Notes: generated from the letters alone by a model not told the origin. DNA of 62,884 nucleotides from Gammaproteobacteria bacterium (GCA_022820625.1 JAJEFE010000069.1:1-62884), one strand, 5' to 3'; positions 53,220 through 62,788 are shown, counted from the stretch's first letter. Numbers and translations are program-made.

Positions 53220-54341
53220 TCAGTCCCGTTCTGCCAGCGGCACCCAGGGCTTGAGGCTGGGGCCGGTGTACTCCGCGCCGGGGCGAATGAGCTTGTTGTC
53301 CGCGCGCTGTTCGAACACGTGCGCCGACCAGCCGGTGATGCGCGAACACACGAAGATCGGCGTGAACAGGTAAGTCGGAATACCCATGAAGTGGTACACG
53401 CTGGCGGAATAGAAATCCGCGTTGGCGAACAGCTTCTTCTCCTCCCACATCACCCGCTCGATCGCTTCGGATACCGCATAGAGCCGCTTGTCGTCGACTT
53501 CCCCGGCCAGCCGCCGGGACATGCGCTTGTTCACGGAGTTGCGCGGGTCCACCCGCGTATACACCCGATGACCGAAACCCATGATCAACTCCCTGCGGGC
53601 CAGCATCCCGCGCACGCCCGTTTCGGCGGCTTGCGGGGAATCGAAGCGCTGGATCAGCTCCATGGCCGCCTCGTTGGCCCCGCCGTGCAGCGGACCGCGC
53701 AGTGCGCCGATGGCGCCGGCGATGGCGGAGTGGAAGTCCGAGAGCGTGGCGGTGATCACCCGGGCGGTGAAGGTCGAGGCGTTGAACTCGTGCTCGGCAT
53801 AGAGGATCAGCGAGGTGTCCAGGGTGTGCCGGTGCAGTTCGCTGGGCGGGGCGTCGTGCAGGAGATGCAGGAAGTGACCCGCCACACTGTCGTCGTCGGT
53901 GGAGGTCTCGATGCGCTTGTGGTCGGTGTGAAATCGATGCCAGTACAGAAGCATGGACGGGAACGCGGAGAGCAGACGGTCGGCGGCGTCGCGCTGTTGG
54001 GAAAACTCCGTCTCCGGTTCCAGGTTGCCCAGAACCGAGCAGCCGGTGCGCAGCACGTCCATGGGATGGGTGCCCGCGGGGATGGATTCCAGGGCTCGTT
54101 TCAGCGCCCCGGGCAGCGAGCGCAACGACTTGAGCCTTTCACGGTAGGCGGCGAGTTCGCCGGCGTTGGGCAGGTGCCCGTGATGAAGCAGGTGGGCGAC
54201 TTCCTCGAAGCAGGCGTTGTCGGCCAGATCGTAGATGTCGTAGCCGCGGTAGGTGAGCCCTGCGCCCTCCTGGCCCACCGTGCAAATGTCGCTCCGGCCG
54301 GCAATCACGCCTGCCAGGCCGCCCGTTTTTTTCTGACCCAT
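53220..54341 (-). CDS. prpC: 2-methylcitrate synthase
   Basis: 373 aa, citrate-synthase fold. Close to enterobacterial PrpC from start to end: GLTYRGYDIYDLA, AGTHPMDVLRTGCSVLGNLE, NASTFTARVITATLSD, RGPLHGGANEAAMELIQRF (catalytic His) and MGFGHRVYTRVDPR, then FVCSRITGWSAHVFEQRA (substrate Arg and Asp/Glu). Condenses propionyl-CoA with oxaloacetate and probably also acts on acetyl-CoA. No prpB, prpD or acnD is adjacent. The gene stands alone. Confidence 0.94.
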   Translation of the reverse strand: MGQKKTGGLAGVIAGRSDICTVGQEGAGLTYRGYDIYDLADNACFEEVAHLLHHGHLPNAGELAAYRERLKSLRSLPGALKRALESIPAGTHPMDVLRTGCSVLGNLEPETEFSQQRDAADRLLSAFPSMLLYWHRFHTDHKRIETSTDDDSVAGHFLHLLHDAPPSELHRHTLDTSLILYAEHEFNASTFTARVITATLSDFHSAIAGAIGALRGPLHGGANEAAMELIQRFDSPQAAETGVRGMLARRELIMGFGHRVYTRVDPRNSVNKRMSRRLAGEVDDKRLYAVSEAIERVMWEEKKLFANADFYSASVYHFMGIPTYLFTPIFVCSRITGWSAHVFEQRADNKLIRPGAEYTGPSLKPWVPLAERD

Positions 54342-54412
54342 TTCCGCTCCTTTCTTGCGCTGCGCCGATTATAGGGTGACACCTGCCAACTTACGATTCT
54401 CTCCGAATCGAG

Positions 54413-54607
54413 TCATTCGCTAGTGAATGCCTGCACCACGCCTTCGGATGTCCCGGTGTGGGCACATACGAACTTACCTGCGGCATGCGCCGTGTCTACC
54501 ACGGTACGGATTTCTTCCGACGTGAACTGCAATTGGCCAAACGACTGATCTTCGTCCAGCGTCTCACCGGCTGTAGTCACCAGCTTGCATCCCCGGATGC
54601 GGGGCAA
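54413..54607 (-). pseudogene. amidohydrolase C-terminal-side fragment
   Basis: 64 codons. KLVTTAGETLDEDQSFGQLQ, FTSEEIRTVVDTAHAAGKFV and CAHTGTSEGV match the region of imidazolonepropionase/aryldialkylphosphatase-like amidohydrolases that carries the AAH-type metal histidines (VDTAHAAGK, CAHTG). The rest of the roughly 400-residue enzyme, with the N-terminal HxH and C-terminal Asp, is missing on both sides, so this is a decayed insert. It overlaps in a different frame the truncated Tat protein just upstream. Confidence 0.6.
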
Positions 54608-54734
54608 ACTTCATCGAGAACCGTTCCGTGGGCGCCTGGACCCGGAGCACCCCCGGCAACGTCGCTCCGGCAGCGGATGCGGCGGCGCCCAGCATGAGTT
54701 TTCGCCGCGAAATCGTCCCGGCTATCGTCGTCAC
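54564..54734 (-). pseudogene. truncated Tat-secreted TIM-barrel (hydroxypyruvate-isomerase-like) gene
   Basis: 57 codons from a GTG that overlaps the sulfatase stop (GTGA). The N-terminus is a Tat signal (SRRKLMLGAAASAAGATLPG) and the mature start FSMKFAPHPGM is the first strand of secreted hydroxypyruvate-isomerase-like sugar epimerases. After HPGM the frame becomes unrelated (QAGDYSR) and stops, where the amidohydrolase-like sequence begins in another frame. This marks a deletion fusion of two genes that once followed the sulfatase. Confidence 0.65.
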
Positions 54735-56362
54735 TCTTGGGCAATTCCCGGCTCGGGCATCATGTCAGCATACCGGTTGGCGGTTTCGGACACGTCGGTA
54801 AACGGCGACCGTTCGAACGTCAACCCGTCTCCGGTCACACGCGGGTCTCCGGCCGCCTCCAGCTCCGCGAGCAACTGTTCGGCAATCGCTGCGCGGACTT
54901 GCGCGTAGGCAGGCTCGCCCGCCACGTTGTCCAGTTGATCCGGGTCCCTGCGCAGGTCGTAGAGTTCTTCGCCCGGACGCCTTCCGAAAGCGCGTTCGTA
55001 CAAGTCAGGAGACCCTTCCTCGTTGGCCATCAGCCATGCCTTGGTAGGCCCGGGGTCCATGTCCGCAAACGCCGGAATGCCATGGTCTCCAGGCGGAATG
55101 CCCATCGGACGGCGATCCGGCACGAAATTTCGGATATACAGGAAATCCGCCGTTCGCAATGCCCGCTGCGGATACGGCAGGAACCCTTCGCGAGCAACAT
55201 CCACATGGCGCTCGAGCCCGAAAATGACATGGTCGCGCGAGGAATCGATCTGCCCGCCTTCCGGCGCCTGCAGATGTTTCAGCAGCGAACGTCCGTATAT
55301 TTCCGGAAGGGGTTCGCCTCCCGCGATCTCCACAAAGGTGGGCGCCAGGTCCGCGAGGCTCACGAAATCGTCGATGATGCGCCCCGGACGTGCGCCCGGG
55401 ACACGTAACGTCAGCACCACATGCGTGCCACCGTCGTACAGCGTCGCCTTGCCGGAAGGAATACCGGGCATGCCGTGGTCGCCGCTCAACAGCACCAGGG
55501 TGGATTCCATCTGCCCCCGCGTCTCGATCTCCTCGAGCAGGACGCCAAGATAAGCATCCAGCGCCTGCACCTCTCCCAGGTAGTCTGCAACGTCTTCGCG
55601 AACCAGCGGCACATCCGGCAGATAACCCGGCAGGCGGCCCTGCAGTTCGTCCGGGTCGATCCCCCACAGCGCCGCACCGGAACCGCGGGCCCAGGGCCGA
55701 TGGGTGTTCAGGGGGCCGAAAAAATAGTGCCAGGGCGCCCCGTCTGCATTGGCGTTGAGAAACTCCCGGAAGTTGGCGCGCACCTCTTCCAGCAATTCGG
55801 CCTTTGCGGCGTCAAGGCTCGACCCCTCCTCCAGCCGCTCGGTGACATAGTTCGAAAACGCATTGGCGTCGAGCCCGGCCGCTTCATATGCGTAGGCCTG
55901 CTCGCCGATGGGCGCATCCACGGGAGATCCCGGACGCCACCCCTTGAGCGACTTGCCGATGCGATAGCCCGCCTCGATCAGCCGCTGCGGATAGGCGGGA
56001 ATGGTCTGGTCCCACACTGCCGGACGCAGGATCGCGCCGCGGCCGGTGTTGAAAAAGTGACGGCCGCTGAACAGCGCGCTACGCGACGGCGTGCACGACG
56101 GCGCGCTGACGAACGCGTTGCGGAATACCACGCCTTCGACCGCAATTCGGTCCATATTCGGCGTTTGGAGCAGGTCATTGGGACCCGGACGACCGTCGAT
56201 TGCGGCATAGTGCCCGGCGAATCGCCCCCAGTCGTCGGCGAAGAAAAAGAGGATATTCCAGCGGGGCGCCGTGTCGTCGTCCGACTGCTGGGCCGAGACG
56301 CTCCCCCAGGAGAGCAGCCACCCTGACAGTCCAACCAAAAGCCAGGCACGCAGGAGGCTCAT
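54731..56362 (-). CDS. secreted arylsulfatase-type sulfatase
   Basis: 543 aa. Signal peptide (ending WGSVSAQQ), then the alkaline-phosphatase-like sulfatase fold. The formylglycine motif is CTPSR within SAPSCTPSRSALFSG, with Cys as the residue to be modified. Metal-site Asp residues lie in FFFADDWGR, and the second pair in LLSGDHGMPG. The C-terminus has the usual LYDLRRDPDQLDNVAG. It overlaps the aminotransferase by 4 nt. Substrate unknown; a sulfated glycan or small molecule is expected. Confidence 0.93.
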   Translation of the reverse strand: MSLLRAWLLVGLSGWLLSWGSVSAQQSDDDTAPRWNILFFFADDWGRFAGHYAAIDGRPGPNDLLQTPNMDRIAVEGVVFRNAFVSAPSCTPSRSALFSGRHFFNTGRGAILRPAVWDQTIPAYPQRLIEAGYRIGKSLKGWRPGSPVDAPIGEQAYAYEAAGLDANAFSNYVTERLEEGSSLDAAKAELLEEVRANFREFLNANADGAPWHYFFGPLNTHRPWARGSGAALWGIDPDELQGRLPGYLPDVPLVREDVADYLGEVQALDAYLGVLLEEIETRGQMESTLVLLSGDHGMPGIPSGKATLYDGGTHVVLTLRVPGARPGRIIDDFVSLADLAPTFVEIAGGEPLPEIYGRSLLKHLQAPEGGQIDSSRDHVIFGLERHVDVAREGFLPYPQRALRTADFLYIRNFVPDRRPMGIPPGDHGIPAFADMDPGPTKAWLMANEEGSPDLYERAFGRRPGEELYDLRRDPDQLDNVAGEPAYAQVRAAIAEQLLAELEAAGDPRVTGDGLTFERSPFTDVSETANRYADMMPEPGIAQE

Positions 56363-57591
56363 GTCCCGGCCCTCACGCCCCGCAGCCTGGCGCAGGCATC
56401 GGCGATCCTGCCGCAGGCGTGCTCCAGAACATCCGGAGACTCGGTAAAGGAAAGCCGGAAAAAGGGCGACAAACCGAACGGCGCACCCGGAACGACCGCG
56501 ACGTTCGCCGCTCTTAGCAGATAGGCGGCGAAGTCCGTATCCGTCCGGATGGTCTGCCCGTCGAAAGTCCGCGAGCCGATGGTACCCGCGCAGCTCGCGT
56601 AGGCATAGAAAGCGCCCCGCGGCGTCATGCAGTCAATGCCGTCTATCCGGTTAAGCAACTCGACCACCCGGTCACGGCGCTGCTGGAATATCGCGCAGCG
56701 CTCCCGGAGGATATCCTGGGGTCCAAGCAGGGCCTCGATGGTGGCCCACTGACTGATCGAACAGGGACACGAAGTGGCCTGGCTCTGGACCTTGAGCATC
56801 GATCCGATCAGTTTTCGCGGACCGCATCCGTATCCAATGCGCCAACCCGTCATCGCGTACGCCTTGGATACGCCGTTGACGATCAGCGTGCGGCTGCGCA
56901 ACGCCGGATCGACTCCAACCGGGGTCACAAAAGCCGCGCCGTCATAGACGATGTGTTCGTATATGTCGTCGGTCAGCACCCAGATGCCAGGGTGCCTGTG
57001 CAACACGGCGAACAGAGCCTCGTAATGCGATGGTGAATACATCGCGCCCGCGGGATTGGAAGGCGAATTCAGTACCAGCCATCGGGTGCGGCTGGTGATT
57101 GCCGCCTCGAGCTGTTCGGGCCTGAGCAGAAAATCCTGGTCGGCCGGACAGGGCACTTCGACCGCCACGCCTCTTGCAATTCCCACGATATCCCGAAATG
57201 TCGTCCAGAACGGTGCGGGGATAATGACTTCATCGCCCGGATCGAGGCTCGCCACCATCGCATTGAAAAGCACCTGCTTCGCCCCAGCCGAGGCGATGAT
57301 CTCTCCGGCCTCATAGTCCAGGCCGTTGTCGCGGCGGAACTTCGTGCGGATTGCGTCCTTGAGTTCCGGCAGACCGTCCAGCAGCGTGTACTTGGTCTTG
57401 CCGCGCCGCATCGCTTCTGCTGCGGCTTCCTTGATTGGCTGGGGCGTATCGAAGTCCGGCTCACCGGCACTGAGATCGATAATTTCGCGCCCATCATGGC
57501 GCAGCTTCGAGGCAAGCTGCATGATCTGCAGGATCTCCGACACGCCGATCGCACCGAGGCGGGCGGCGGGCCGGAAATCCACAGCGCTCAT
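56359..57591 (-). CDS. class I/II aminotransferase (aspartate-aminotransferase family)
   Basis: 410 aa, PLP fold type I. PLP lysine in NGVSKAYAMTGWRIGYG; binding blocks NSPSNPAGAMYS, LTDDIYEHIVYDG and the C-terminal arginine region FFRLSF. The family includes aspartate and prephenate aminotransferases as well as 2-aminoadipate aminotransferases. In this operon, beside an ALDH7 enzyme and a 2-oxoacid dehydrogenase E1, an amino-acid-to-2-oxoacid role is plausible. It starts 6 nt after the ALDH7 stop and overlaps the sulfatase by 4 nt. Confidence 0.92.
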   Translation of the reverse strand: MSAVDFRPAARLGAIGVSEILQIMQLASKLRHDGREIIDLSAGEPDFDTPQPIKEAAAEAMRRGKTKYTLLDGLPELKDAIRTKFRRDNGLDYEAGEIIASAGAKQVLFNAMVASLDPGDEVIIPAPFWTTFRDIVGIARGVAVEVPCPADQDFLLRPEQLEAAITSRTRWLVLNSPSNPAGAMYSPSHYEALFAVLHRHPGIWVLTDDIYEHIVYDGAAFVTPVGVDPALRSRTLIVNGVSKAYAMTGWRIGYGCGPRKLIGSMLKVQSQATSCPCSISQWATIEALLGPQDILRERCAIFQQRRDRVVELLNRIDGIDCMTPRGAFYAYASCAGTIGSRTFDGQTIRTDTDFAAYLLRAANVAVVPGAPFGLSPFFRLSFTESPDVLEHACGRIADACARLRGVRAGT

Positions 57592-57597
57592 TTCAGC

Positions 57598-59169
57598 CTA
57601 GCCGACGTCGAATGTGACGCCTTGCGCCAGCGGCAGTGAATTGCCGTAGTTGATGGTATTCGTCTGCCGGCGCATGTAAGCCTTCCAGGCATCCGTGCCC
57701 GACTCGCGCCCACCGCCGGTCTCCTTCTCGCCGCCGAATGCGCCGCCGATCTCGGCACCGGACGGGCCGATGTTGACGTTGGCAATGCCGCAATCCGAAC
57801 CCCGCGCCGAGACGAAAGTTTCGGCCTCCCTCATGTCGCGCGTGAAGATCGAGGACGACAGGCCCTGGGACACGTCGTTGTGTTTCTCGATGACCTCGTC
57901 GAACTCCGAGTACTTCATCACGTAGAGGATCGGCGCAAACGTCTCTTCGTAGACGATGCCGCACTGTTCGGGCATCTCCACGATCGCCGGTTCCACGTAG
58001 TACGCGTTGCCGAACTCCTCTTCCAGCGCGCGCCCGCCGCCCATGACGACACCGCCGTCCGACGCGGCGCTCTCAAGCGCATCCTGCATACGGTCGAATG
58101 CGCCCCTGTCGATCAGCGGACCGATCAGCGTCTCCGGATCCAGGGGATTGCCCAGCGTCGCCGACTGGTAGGCAGACTTCAGCCGGGGTACAAGCTGGTC
58201 ATAGACACTCTCGTGGACGAAGGCGCGCCGCAGTGACGTGCAACGCTGCCCGACCGTACCCATGGCCGCGAAGGCGATGCCTCGCAGCGCGAGATCGAGA
58301 TCCGCCGAGGGGCAGACCACCGTGGCGTTGTTGCCGCCAAGTTCCAGCAGTATGCGGCCGAAGCGCTTTGCGACCCGCGGCCCAACGGCACGGCCCATGG
58401 GAATGGATCCCGTGGCCGATATGAGCTTCGCGCGCGGGTCGTCAACGAGCTGTTCGCCAACGTTCCTGCCGCCGTAGAGCACGCCCGCCAGCCCCTCCGG
58501 CGCCGAAGGGCCGCTCTCGGCGAAGCGCTGTAACGCTCGTTCGAAGATCGCGTGTGCCGCCAGTGTCGAAAGGGGCGTCTTCTCCGACGGCTTCCAGACG
58601 ATGCTGTCGCCGCACACGAGGGCAATCGCCGCGTTCCAGGACCACACCGCCACCGGGAAGTTGAAGGCCGTTATGATGCCGACGACGCCGAGCGGCTGCC
58701 ATGTCTCCATCATCCGATGTTCCGGGCGCTCGGTCGCGATCGTCAGGCCGTAAAGCTGACGCGACAGTCCAACGGCGAAATCGCAGATGTCGATCATCTC
58801 CTGGACCTCGCCCTGCCCTTCGGACTCGATCTTGCCGACTTCGATAGACAAGAGGCGGCCCAACTCGGTCTTGTATGCGCGCAACTCCTCTGCCAGCAGG
58901 CGAATGAGTTCCCCCCGCCGCGGCGCCGGCACGTTGCGCCATTCCCGGAAGGCCTCGTGGGCGCTGCCGATGATTCCATCGGCCTGTTCGGCGCTGGTCT
59001 CGGGAACGCTGCCGATGCGCTCCCCGGTGATCGGGGAGAAGCTCTCCATGCCCCCGTCGGAATAGGCACTGGCCGGCACGCCAAGTGCGTTCATCAGGCG
59101 CGCCGTTTCCGAGGCCATGCTCCCTGCGACCTCCGTCGCGGGAGGAAACTGTTCAGGACTGGTGCTCAT
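57598..59169 (-). CDS. ALDH7-type dehydrogenase (alpha-aminoadipate semialdehyde / L-piperidine-6-carboxylate)
   Basis: 523 aa. ALDH fold with LLELGGNNATVVCP (general base Glu), GQRCTSLRR (catalytic Cys) and ITAFNFPVAVWSWNAA. The C-terminal FGGEKETGGGRESG...AWKAYMRRQTNTINYG block is the signature of the ALDH7/AmaB group, which oxidises alpha-aminoadipate semialdehyde (from lysine) to 2-aminoadipate. AGGAGG lies 11 nt before ATG 59169. Confidence 0.9.
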   Translation of the reverse strand: MSTSPEQFPPATEVAGSMASETARLMNALGVPASAYSDGGMESFSPITGERIGSVPETSAEQADGIIGSAHEAFREWRNVPAPRRGELIRLLAEELRAYKTELGRLLSIEVGKIESEGQGEVQEMIDICDFAVGLSRQLYGLTIATERPEHRMMETWQPLGVVGIITAFNFPVAVWSWNAAIALVCGDSIVWKPSEKTPLSTLAAHAIFERALQRFAESGPSAPEGLAGVLYGGRNVGEQLVDDPRAKLISATGSIPMGRAVGPRVAKRFGRILLELGGNNATVVCPSADLDLALRGIAFAAMGTVGQRCTSLRRAFVHESVYDQLVPRLKSAYQSATLGNPLDPETLIGPLIDRGAFDRMQDALESAASDGGVVMGGGRALEEEFGNAYYVEPAIVEMPEQCGIVYEETFAPILYVMKYSEFDEVIEKHNDVSQGLSSSIFTRDMREAETFVSARGSDCGIANVNIGPSGAEIGGAFGGEKETGGGRESGTDAWKAYMRRQTNTINYGNSLPLAQGVTFDVG

Positions 59170-59216
59170 CGTGCGATTTCCTCCTGTATCCACACATCAT
59201 TTCTCTCAACTGCCGC

Positions 59217-60260
59217 TCACGCGGCCAGTGCGCGCTGTTCCGCACGTCCCATCGAGAGTACGAAAGGGCGGCTCTCCTGTATCTCGGCAAAGGCGATCTT
59301 CGAGTCGACGCCAAGCCAACCCATCTCGCACAGAATCTGGCCGATCGCGCCACCCAGGCTGTCGCCAGGCCCGAGTACGATAACGCAATCCGGCGCAAGC
59401 TCACGCAAGCCGACGCGGATCGCTGCGGAGAAATCATAGGTCTCCACGATTTGCGTACCCAGCGTATAGTCCCGCAATGCCCGGCGAGAAGACGCGCCGG
59501 GCCGCCAGATGCGGCCGTTGCCGTCGATCAGGGGCACGCTCGGCGACGTGAAACAGCCCGGGTTCAGGAGTTCGCGCGCCGCATCTCGAACGCCCTTCAT
59601 GAGCGGCGAATGATAGGCGCCGTGATTCTCCAGCCGCATGGGGAAACGGCCGGGCCCCTGCGGCCCCTCCCGCTGCAGGTGATCCAGCGCTGCATCGGTT
59701 CCCGCCATGACCGCAATGCCGCCAAGGATGACCGAAGTGTAAAGTTCGCACCCGCTTCGTTGCCGGATGTCGGCCACTGCAGCATCCAGTCTTTCCCGCC
59801 TGCCGGCATCGGGCCGCCATTCCTCGTCGGTAAGCGGAAATACGAGTTGACCGCCGATGCGCCGCTTGTGCGTCAGGTTGCCCATCGTGTTGACCAGGTT
59901 GATCGCGTCGTCCAGGTCCAGGACGCCGGCGCATGCCAGCGACGTATACCAACCCAGGGAATTGCCGGCTATCGCGGCGACTTCGATGGCGTCCGAGTCC
60001 AGCGAACGAAAGTCGGCCAGAGAGCAGGCGAAGGTCAACAGCGATGCATTGTCACCGCGCGAGTAGGTCGCGAGGCTGAAACGCTCCGCCGCGTCGAGTT
60101 CGCTGACGGTTCTCTGCCCACCACGTGCACGCCACGCGTCGACCCGCCCGAGCAGGTCCCGCTCCCCGGCATGGTTGCGCAACAGGTAGCCGAGCTCGGA
60201 CCTGGTATAGGCACCGCGGCCCGGACAGACGACGAGGGCAGATTTCTTCACTGCAGCCAT
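59217..60260 (-). CDS. FabD-like acyltransferase
   Basis: 347 aa. Acyltransferase fold like malonyl-CoA:ACP transacylase: nucleophile elbow GNSLGWYTSLACAG (Ser), partner His in NHGAYHSPLM, and C-terminal VLGPGDSLGG. It is longer than FabD (about 310) and lacks close family matches around the active site: the Arg normally binding malonate is not clear. It lies between a 2-oxoacid dehydrogenase E1 and an ALDH7 gene, 4 nt after E1, so its acyl donor may be the product of the E1 reaction. No acyl carrier protein gene is in the window. Confidence 0.8.
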   Translation of the reverse strand: MAAVKKSALVVCPGRGAYTRSELGYLLRNHAGERDLLGRVDAWRARGGQRTVSELDAAERFSLATYSRGDNASLLTFACSLADFRSLDSDAIEVAAIAGNSLGWYTSLACAGVLDLDDAINLVNTMGNLTHKRRIGGQLVFPLTDEEWRPDAGRRERLDAAVADIRQRSGCELYTSVILGGIAVMAGTDAALDHLQREGPQGPGRFPMRLENHGAYHSPLMKGVRDAARELLNPGCFTSPSVPLIDGNGRIWRPGASSRRALRDYTLGTQIVETYDFSAAIRVGLRELAPDCVIVLGPGDSLGGAIGQILCEMGWLGVDSKIAFAEIQESRPFVLSMGRAEQRALAA

Positions 60261-60264
60261 GGAC

Positions 60265-62574
60265 TCAGCAGTCCGCGGTTCCCCGCGATTCGATGCATTG
60301 GAGGGCCCGGGTGACGATCGACTCGCGACCGGGGAGCGTCAGCGTCGAAGCCGCGCCGATGGGAATAAAGGAATCGTCGGCCGCGATCCGCGCCGCATGT
60401 ACATTCGGTCGCGTTTCTGCGAACAGCGCCATCAGCGATTCGCTCTGCGAACCGGTCCGGCGGCATTCGTCCACAATCAACACGCTGCGACACCCGGAGA
60501 CGGCAGCCAGCAAGGCTTCCTCCGGCAACGGCGCGAGCCAGCGCATGTCGATGACCCGAGCCGCTACACCGTGTATCTCCAGCAGCGTTTTCTGCGCCTG
60601 GCGTGACAGGTAATAGCCATTTCCGTAGGTCACGATGGCGAGATCCGTGCCCCGGCCTTCGGTGTGCACGTCACCGAGCGCAACTACCGACCCCTCTTCG
60701 GGCGCTTCGTATACGGCAGTCCAGCCCCGGTCCCCGGGTTCGTGCAGATCACGTGTCATGTAACGCGCGATCGGCTCTAGAAACACGACCACGCGTTGCT
60801 CCTCAAGCGCCAGTCGGACGCACTCGCGCATCATGGCAACGGCATCGCGGCCATTGCTGGGACAGGCAATGACGATCCCGGGAACGTCGCGAAGAACCGC
60901 TATGCTGTTATCGTTATGGAAGTGGCCACCGAATCCCTGCTGATAGCCCAGCCCCGCAACACGAACGATCATCGGGTTCGAATACTGCCGGCTGGAGAAG
61001 AAGCTCAGCGTCGCCGCCTCGCCCCGCAACTGATCTTCAGCGTTATGCAGGTAGGCCAGAAACTGGATTTCGGCGATCGGCAGCATGTTGTTGTGCGCCA
61101 AACCGATACCGAGGCCGAGGATGCTCTGCTCATCGAGCAGCGTGTCGATGACCCGGTCGGCCCCGAACCGCTGCTGCAGCTTGCGGGTGACGCCGTAGAC
61201 GCCCCCCTTCCTGCCCACGTCCTCCCCGGCAATGACGATGTTTTCGTGCTGAAGCATCAGGTCGGTCAGGCACCAGCCCAACAACCGCGCCATATGCTGA
61301 GGCTTGCCCATAAGCAGTTCGTCTTCCGCAAACGCCGCGGCGCGCACGTCGGCTGGTACCTTCGTTTGCGGCCAGGTTTCCCTGGTACGCGGAACAATGC
61401 TTGCCATGATCTCCTCGGGCGATTCGAGTTTCGGTCGCTTCACGGCTTCGTCGGCCATCCTCGCAAGCGTCTCTTCAACGCCGTTGTACGTATCGAGCAC
61501 GTCATCGCCGGTGAGGATGCCGTTGCCGATCAGCGTCGCAGCGGTGTGCAGAAGCGGGTCCTGGTTCTCGATGGCGTCAATTTCTTCTCGCGTCCGGTAG
61601 GAGGTTTGAACGTCGGTACCGGCATGCCCCTGCAGACGCACGCAGTGCATGTGCACGAAGACCGGCTTGCGCTCCCTGCGAACGAAGTCTTCAGCCGCAA
61701 CCGCCGCCTTGTAGGTTTCCAGCACGTCAAGGCCATTGACCGGCATGTACCGCAACACCGCCCTGTCCGCAAACTGCGACCGGATCCATCCGTCGGGCGT
61801 CCGGACCGAAATACCGATCCCGTTGTCCTCGCATATGAAGGCGATCGGGACCTCGATCCCCTGGAATGCATTCCAGCATGCTGAATTGATCGCCCCCTGG
61901 GCAGTGGAGTGATTGACCGATGCATCGCCGAAAGAACAGATGACTACGCTGTCTGCGGGAAAATTCGTTTCAGTAAATTCAATACGCTTCGCCAGACCAA
62001 TGCTCAGCGCAGCGCCCACCGCTTTCGGCATATGTGAAGCGATCGTGCTCGTCTGAGGAGGGATGTTGAGCAGTTTGGATCCCAGCACCTTGTGGCGTCC
62101 CGAGGCTATGGGGTCTTCGGACGAAGCGGCCAGACTCAGCAGCAGGTCCCAACCGGGAGTCTGCCCTGCAACCTCCTTCGAACGGTGAATCTGGAACGCG
62201 GCGTCGCGATAGTGCAGGAACGACAAGTCACTGAGGCGGAACGCTTCGGCGAACGCCGCATTGCACTCATGACCGGAGCTGCCGACCGTATAGTAACCCT
62301 CATTTGCAGCTCTCAGTTTGCACGCCATCCGATCGACCTGGCGGCTGAGCACCTGCGAATGAAAAATCCCGACCAGTTGCTCGTCGGTCAACCCGACATC
62401 GGCAGGCGACAATCGAGACCCGTAGTTCTTCAGGGCATTGGCGCTGATGCGCGCCAGGAACTTGGCATGGACATTGTCCTTGATCTGGACATCCCGAATG
62501 GCCCTGCGCCCTGTATCCGGCACAGGGCTTCGCCGCGTTCTTGTTTCCCGCGCCACGCTTGCCACAAAACCCAT
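60265..62574 (-). CDS. 2-oxoacid dehydrogenase E1, alpha-beta fusion
   Basis: 769 aa. The N-terminal part (about 1-400) is an E1-alpha domain with the ThDP site (FGDASVNHSTAQGAINSACW) and HAGTDVQTSYRTREEIDAIE. The C-terminal part (about 420-769) is E1-beta (VIAGEDVGRKGGVYGVT, LPIAEIQFLAYLHNAEDQLR, PLPEEALLAAVSG). Fused alpha-beta E1 proteins act on branched-chain or related 2-oxoacids. No E2 or lipoamide dehydrogenase gene is nearby. It is the first gene of the operon; no ribosome site precedes the ATG, so the start is uncertain. Confidence 0.9.
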   Translation of the reverse strand: MGFVASVARETRTRRSPVPDTGRRAIRDVQIKDNVHAKFLARISANALKNYGSRLSPADVGLTDEQLVGIFHSQVLSRQVDRMACKLRAANEGYYTVGSSGHECNAAFAEAFRLSDLSFLHYRDAAFQIHRSKEVAGQTPGWDLLLSLAASSEDPIASGRHKVLGSKLLNIPPQTSTIASHMPKAVGAALSIGLAKRIEFTETNFPADSVVICSFGDASVNHSTAQGAINSACWNAFQGIEVPIAFICEDNGIGISVRTPDGWIRSQFADRAVLRYMPVNGLDVLETYKAAVAAEDFVRRERKPVFVHMHCVRLQGHAGTDVQTSYRTREEIDAIENQDPLLHTAATLIGNGILTGDDVLDTYNGVEETLARMADEAVKRPKLESPEEIMASIVPRTRETWPQTKVPADVRAAAFAEDELLMGKPQHMARLLGWCLTDLMLQHENIVIAGEDVGRKGGVYGVTRKLQQRFGADRVIDTLLDEQSILGLGIGLAHNNMLPIAEIQFLAYLHNAEDQLRGEAATLSFFSSRQYSNPMIVRVAGLGYQQGFGGHFHNDNSIAVLRDVPGIVIACPSNGRDAVAMMRECVRLALEEQRVVVFLEPIARYMTRDLHEPGDRGWTAVYEAPEEGSVVALGDVHTEGRGTDLAIVTYGNGYYLSRQAQKTLLEIHGVAARVIDMRWLAPLPEEALLAAVSGCRSVLIVDECRRTGSQSESLMALFAETRPNVHAARIAADDSFIPIGAASTLTLPGRESIVTRALQCIESRGTADC

Positions 62575-62788
62575 GGTTCATGAGTATACGGCGAAACCCC
62601 CATGCCGGTTTCCAGCAAATTGACAGAAATTCATGCACTTACCGCAAGAACATTGGGGTAGTTGGGCGCAAGACTTCGTCAACACCCCGCGCTACCGGGT
62701 GCCATGGCCATTTCAGCGATCGCAAAGAACGTTGACGAGCGCCAGGAGGCTGCGCCGTAGGAAATCACGGCTGCAAATTCGCTCTCAT
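62575..62788. other. upstream region of the E1 operon, no gene seen
   Basis: No coding region is credible on either strand. A TATACT on the minus strand lies immediately before the E1 ATG without a matching -35, so the promoter cannot be fixed. Small reading frames here have no family resemblance. Confidence 0.4.
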
